Source of the DNA: Stutzerimonas stutzeri
GTDB lineage: Bacteria; Pseudomonadota; Gammaproteobacteria; Pseudomonadales; Pseudomonadaceae
Reading direction: 5' to 3'
Assembly: GCF_009789555.1 (NCBI RefSeq)
Contig: NZ_CP046902.1
Span: 3,054,001-3,118,000, forward strand
Length of the DNA: 64,000 nt
Shown here piece by piece: positions 60,563 to 64,000 of the stretch. Numbering within the stretch: the stretch's first letter is position 1; the number at the start of each line of letters is the position of its first letter. Both the position numbers and the translations under genes were made by a program. The notes beneath the pieces were generated by a model. It saw only the letters and a list, made by a program, of their open reading frames with translations, ran no database searches and had not been told where the DNA came from.

Positions 60563-61309
60563 TCAGGTGGCCAGCGCCAGTTCGATGCCTTTGAGCGAGG
60601 TGCCCGTGCTCCAGCCACCGTCCACCGAAAGGATCTGCCCGGTGATGTAGCTGGCATCGTCGCTGGCGAGGAAATGCACCACCGCCGCCAGTTCTTCGGG
60701 CTGGCCGATGCGCCCGAGCAGCGCGAACACCGCGGCGTTCTTGCGCACCATGTCCGGCGCCTCGCTCATGGCCATGGGCGTCTCGATGATGCCGGGGGCA
60801 ATGCAGTTGACGCGGATGCCGCGCGGGCCGTATTCGACGGCGGCGGTCTGAGTCAACGCCATGATCGCGCCCTTGGTGCCGGCGTATTCGCCCCACTGTG
60901 CGAAGCCGCGCACGGCGGTGATGGAGGAGAAATTGATGATCGAGCCGCCGGCCTTCATCCGCGCCGCCGCTTCCTTGATACCCATCTGCACACCCATCTG
61001 GTTGACCCGCCAGAAGCGCTCGGAGCGCTCCAGATCGGCATCGGCCAAAAGGTGACCGCTGGAGATCGCGGCGTTGTTGACGTAGATGTCCAGATGGCCG
61101 GTACGCTCCATCACCTCGTCGCAGATGGCGATGATGTCTTCGCCGTTGGAAACGTCGGTGCGGCGGAAATGGCAGCCATCTTCGGCCGTCTCGGTGACAT
61201 CGGCGATCCATACCTCGGCGCCTGCCTTGCGCAGCCGTTGCGCGGTGGCCGCGCCGATACCCGAAGCGCCTCCAGTCACGATGGCGGTCTTGCCTGAAAG
61301 TTCGAACAT
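60563..61309 (-). CDS. Short-chain dehydrogenase/reductase
   Basis: A 248-aa SDR. TGGASGIGAATAQRLRKAGA, NNAAISSG, catalytic Ser in NFSSITAV, YAGTKGAIMAL (Tyr-x3-Lys), and C-terminal ITGQILSVDGGWSTG. The ATG at 61309 has an AAGGAGC ribosome site. It is 14 bp before the SnoaL-like gene. The likely role is oxidation of a secondary alcohol made by the P450. Confidence 0.93.
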   Translation of the reverse strand: MFELSGKTAIVTGGASGIGAATAQRLRKAGAEVWIADVTETAEDGCHFRRTDVSNGEDIIAICDEVMERTGHLDIYVNNAAISSGHLLADADLERSERFWRVNQMGVQMGIKEAAARMKAGGSIINFSSITAVRGFAQWGEYAGTKGAIMALTQTAAVEYGPRGIRVNCIAPGIIETPMAMSEAPDMVRKNAAVFALLGRIGQPEELAAVVHFLASDDASYITGQILSVDGGWSTGTSLKGIELALAT

Positions 61310-61350
61310 GAATGCTCCTTGTTTGCCCCGAATGGCAACGAAATTGGATA

Positions 61351-61614
61351 TCAAATAACGATGAAGCCCACTACGAATAAGGCCGTGACGGCTATCAGCC
61401 AGAACACGAACGGCCACTGCCAGCGACCCGGCGCCGAACCGAGCTCCATGAAACAGCCCATGACCAGCGCGACTTTGAGCGACGCGATCAGCAGCACGAG
61501 GGAGGTCGCCCAGGTCGGGTTGAAGGTCGCCTGGGTAATCCAGGTGCCAACCACGGAGGCCACCACCAAGAATAACCAGACACTGGAATAGGGAAGTTTG
61601 AAGAAGGCCATCAC
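61351..61614 (-). CDS. Cytochrome c oxidase subunit IV-like membrane protein (NorF-like)
   Basis: An 87-aa protein with three hydrophobic helices (VWLFLVVASVVGTWIT, LVLLIASLKVALVMGCFMEL, FWLIAVTALFVVGFIVI) in the prokaryotic COX4/NorF pattern (LKVALVMGCFMELG). It directly follows the subunit III-like gene. No catalytic subunit I is present in the window, so it is an orphan accessory pair. Confidence 0.8.
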   Translation of the reverse strand: MMAFFKLPYSSVWLFLVVASVVGTWITQATFNPTWATSLVLLIASLKVALVMGCFMELGSAPGRWQWPFVFWLIAVTALFVVGFIVI

Positions 61615-62199
61615 TCACCTCGCCATATAAAGCAGTGGGAAAAGCATGATCCAGAGCAGGTCGACCATGTGCCAGTAGACCGCAGCGGTTTCGAGGCCAT
61701 GGACCTGACCGCGCCGATACAACCCGGCCTGATACCGCCGCGCCAGGCGAATCAACACGAGCAAGCCGACCAGCACATGCAGGAAATGAAAGAAGGTCAG
61801 GGAAAAATAAAACATGAAGAATTCATTGGTCAGGGGGGAAATACCGACCTGCAGCTTCTCGTAATACTCGAACAGCTTGATCAGGACGAATCCCACGCCT
61901 AAACCGGCACCCGCATACAGCAACCGGACTGCCCGCCTGGTTTGGCCCTCCCGCACCGCGGCAACGGCCATGGCCACGAACCATGAGCTGGTCAACAACA
62001 CGAGCATGTTGATCAGTCCCAGGGGGACGTTGAGGCTCTCTTGCGAGGTGTTGAACAGCTCGACCCGTGATGACCGCTCCATCAGGTAGGACAAGAAGAA
62101 AACCGCGAAGAACGTCAGGTCCAGGATCACGAAGACCCAGATCCCGTTGAGCCCTGGCAGCACTCTTTCCTGCTTGCCGGCTTGCATGACCGTGCTCAT
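61615..62199 (-). CDS. Cytochrome c oxidase subunit III-like protein (NorE-like)
   Basis: A 194-aa membrane protein with five helices: WVFVILDLTFFAVFFLSYLM, LGLINMLVLLTSSWFVAMAV, YAGAGLGVGFVLIKLFEYYE, EFFMFYFSLTFFHFLHVLVG and YWHMVDLLWIMLFPLLYM. These match the heme-copper oxidase subunit III/NorE family. It overlaps the 62196-62966 gene by 4 nt and abuts the COX4-like gene, forming a membrane operon. Confidence 0.87.
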   Translation of the reverse strand: MSTVMQAGKQERVLPGLNGIWVFVILDLTFFAVFFLSYLMERSSRVELFNTSQESLNVPLGLINMLVLLTSSWFVAMAVAAVREGQTRRAVRLLYAGAGLGVGFVLIKLFEYYEKLQVGISPLTNEFFMFYFSLTFFHFLHVLVGLLVLIRLARRYQAGLYRRGQVHGLETAAVYWHMVDLLWIMLFPLLYMAR

Positions 62200-62966
62200 G
62201 CCAGCACCTCCTTTTCAGGACGAACGTTTTCGTGAAAAATTTTTTCCTGGCGAACTTTATCGATGGCGCTAAACAGGTAGTAACACATGAAAACCATCCA
62301 GATAAAAAACGCGTTGAGCACCAGCCAGTAGGTCACCAGGCCATGCCACGCGAAGGGTCCATCCCGGAAGAACGGCATCAGGAACGCGGTCAGAAAGGTG
62401 CTGGCCGCCGCGAAGGAAAGCCAGCCCAGCCAGGTCGGGAAGAGCGGTTGGGGACGTCGATCCATTAATATGGCGCCGCCCACGGCGCACATCTGGATCA
62501 AGGTGACCATGATGGTCATGTCAAAAATGTGCCAACCCAAGTCCAGCAGCAGTTGAATGTCCTGGGGTGACCGGAGCTCAGTGCGAACGCTCGCAGTCAG
62601 CCACATCAGCGCGAAGGCTAGGGTGACGAATGCGGTGGCGATCCCTCCCACGTTCTCCAGGGGTGCGAGAAAGCCGTCAGGGCCTTCGATTTCGCGCATC
62701 ACCGCCGAAATAGCCTGGCTCCATACGAAATAGAACGGCGCTACGAAGAGAGTGCCGACCATACCGATACGGATCTGAATATTGTTGCTGAGAAAGAATT
62801 CGACGACTTCATCCGCTGACCAATATTGCCGGGGCGCAGGGATGTTATTGCCGAGGATGCCCCAGAAGAAGATCAGCCCGACTAGATACAAGGGTCCGGC
62901 CCAGGCGCAGAGTTTCCAGATAAAGAATCGTATCCCGAGCATTTCCGGGCATTGCGGAGTGTGCAT
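62196..62966 (-). CDS. Unknown membrane protein, six or more helices
   Basis: A 256-aa protein with hydrophobic stretches at residues about 18-38 (WAGPLYLVGLIFFWGILG), 65-90, 108-130, 148-168, 180-200 and 212-240. A soluble segment carries PAPRQYWSADEVVEFFLSNN. It is not recognised as a named family. It is the first gene of the COX3/COX4-like operon and follows an RND transporter on the same strand; such genes occur near hydrophobic-substrate catabolic clusters. Confidence 0.7.
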   Translation of the reverse strand: MHTPQCPEMLGIRFFIWKLCAWAGPLYLVGLIFFWGILGNNIPAPRQYWSADEVVEFFLSNNIQIRIGMVGTLFVAPFYFVWSQAISAVMREIEGPDGFLAPLENVGGIATAFVTLAFALMWLTASVRTELRSPQDIQLLLDLGWHIFDMTIMVTLIQMCAVGGAILMDRRPQPLFPTWLGWLSFAAASTFLTAFLMPFFRDGPFAWHGLVTYWLVLNAFFIWMVFMCYYLFSAIDKVRQEKIFHENVRPEKEVLA

Positions 62967-63100
62967 AGCATCATCCTCTTTTATTATTTCTTTTAGATAA
63001 AACCTGCCGCCAAGCAGCCTTGGCTCAACGCACTAACGCCGTATCGCATAACAAATTCCGCAACGTGACCGCCCGCACTCCGAGCGCGGGCGGTCGGGAG

Positions 63101-64000
63101 TCAGGCGGTGACCTTCAGCAGTTCAGATTTCCTGGTGTCATCAAGCTGAGTGCGGATAGGCAATGGTTGGTGCTGCTCCGTCGGCTTCGACTGGGGCAGT
63201 AGATAAGCCGCCAGGGCAGGCACCAGGATGAGCGCGCCGAGCATGTTCCACATGAACATGAACGCCAGCAGGATGCCCATATCGGCCTGGAACTTAATCG
63301 GCGACCAAGCCCAGGTAATTACTGCGGCCGACAACGTGATGCCAATGAGCGCAACCACCTTGCCAGTAGAGCCGAGGGCACCGACATAAGCGTCTTTCAC
63401 GGATGCGCCTTGGCGCATGAACATCAGGTGGATAGTCAGCAGGTACAGCGAATAATCGACGCCGATACCGACACCCAGCGCGGTGACTGGCAAGGTCGCG
63501 ACCTTGACCCCAATGCCCAGCACGACCATCAACGCCTCGCACAGGATGGTAGTCACCACCAGCGGCACGATTGCGACAATCACCGCACGCCAGCTACGGA
63601 AGGTGATATAGCAAAGCAGCACGACCGCAGCGTATACCCAGAACAGCATCGTGCGATTGGCTTTCTTCACCGCGATATTGGTTGCGGCTTCGATACCGGA
63701 AGTACCGGCTGCCAGCAGGAACTGCCGATCCTCGGTGTTGTGTTCTGCAGCGAAAGCTTCCACCGCCTCGACGACCTGGCTGAGTGTCTCAGCCTTATGG
63801 TCGGTGAGATAGGCAATGATCGGTGCCACAGAGCGGGAATTGTTGAACATCTCCGGCGCGAAGTCGGACACCACGTTCATCGCATCCTGCACCACGTAAG
63901 GGTCGCGATTGATGCTCTCCCACTTCAGCGATCCTTCGAAGCCGACCGTGGTGTACAGACGCGCAAGACTGGCCGCGGAAACCGTCGTCTGCACGCCGGG
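63101..64000 (-). CDS. RND/MMPL-family transporter, C-terminal part (5' end outside window)
   Basis: About 300 codons of the C-terminal half. It has a periplasmic loop (MFNNSRSVAPIIAYLTDHKA), then helices with ALGVGIGVDYSLYLLTIHLM, the proton-relay Asp of GVDYS, GSTGKVVALIGITLSAAVIT and GALILVPALAAYLL. This is the hydrophobe/MmpL exporter type (COG1033), whose Pseudomonas members near catabolic genes are thought to move hydrophobic compounds across the envelope. The start lies beyond the right edge, where outer-membrane partners (DUF1302/DUF1329) would be expected. Confidence 0.88.
   Translation of the reverse strand, partial: PGVQTTVSAASLARLYTTVGFEGSLKWESINRDPYVVQDAMNVVSDFAPEMFNNSRSVAPIIAYLTDHKAETLSQVVEAVEAFAAEHNTEDRQFLLAAGTSGIEAATNIAVKKANRTMLFWVYAAVVLLCYITFRSWRAVIVAIVPLVVTTILCEALMVVLGIGVKVATLPVTALGVGIGVDYSLYLLTIHLMFMRQGASVKDAYVGALGSTGKVVALIGITLSAAVITWAWSPIKFQADMGILLAFMFMWNMLGALILVPALAAYLLPQSKPTEQHQPLPIRTQLDDTRKSELLKVTA

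Overview
The window looks like chromosomal DNA of a Pseudomonas-type gammaproteobacterium, plausibly the Stutzerimonas/Pseudomonas group. This rests on a GC-rich core, a Pseudomonas-type DUF2790 exported protein, a BenE transporter, an mmsA/mmsB valine-degradation cluster beside etfBA, pntAA-AB-B and acnB, and REP-type palindromes built on GGTGGATGA. No rRNA, tRNA or CRISPR array was seen. Family names come from reading sequence motifs; no database search was run.

Region 1 (1-7340) is ordinary core or flexible DNA. It has a TRAP solute-binding gene cut by the window edge and facing an IclR regulator, an exported alpha/beta hydrolase, a small exported protein, a LysR regulator, a DUF2790 gene with a hairpin in its leader, and a benE gene whose 3' end is frameshifted.

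Region 2 (7347-about 29850) is a mosaic genomic island. In order it carries: an intact IS3-family element that cut off a small AbrB/MazE-like gene; a divergent tyrosine recombinase / KfrA-like pair matching the TnpS/TnpT cointegrate-resolution system of Tn4651-type transposons; a divergent XRE regulator facing a two-gene unit (unknown 194-aa protein plus SF2 helicase) that resembles a defence module; a compact tniA-tniB-tniQ transposition operon with candidate TniA sites at its right end; a second, different array of four direct repeats; a degenerate tyrosine-recombinase-like protein with two core-binding domains; a three-gene operon (unknown, HNH nuclease, zinc-finger-like protein); a recombinase-HTH/XRE fusion regulator; a metallophosphoesterase followed by two paralogous unknown genes; a HAD hydrolase; and an unknown protein with an internal duplication. 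Its right edge (28150-29800) is a graveyard of broken genes: GMC oxidoreductase, FAD monooxygenase and an IS1182-type transposase fragment.

Region 3 (29853-44204) is core metabolism. A LysR regulator faces mmsA, an enoyl-CoA hydratase, mmsB, 3-hydroxyisobutyryl-CoA hydrolase and an acyl-CoA dehydrogenase, which together convert isobutyryl-CoA to propionyl-CoA. Then come etfBA (electron acceptor of the dehydrogenase), the proton-translocating transhydrogenase pntAA-AB-B, and acnB.

Region 4 (44477-64000) looks like a catabolic cluster for an unidentified, probably hydrophobic, alicyclic or terpenoid/steroid-like compound. It has an AraC regulator, three NTF2/SnoaL-fold proteins, two aldehyde dehydrogenases, two SDRs, an EthD-domain protein, an MFS aromatic-acid-type transporter set between direct repeats, a Rieske ferredoxin, an aldo/keto reductase, a cytochrome P450, an FMN alpha-hydroxy-acid dehydrogenase directly coupled to an AldA-like dehydrogenase, a molybdopterin oxidoreductase, a NorE/COX4-like membrane pair with a third membrane protein, and an RND/MMPL transporter running off the end. 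The substrate cannot be told from sequence alone.
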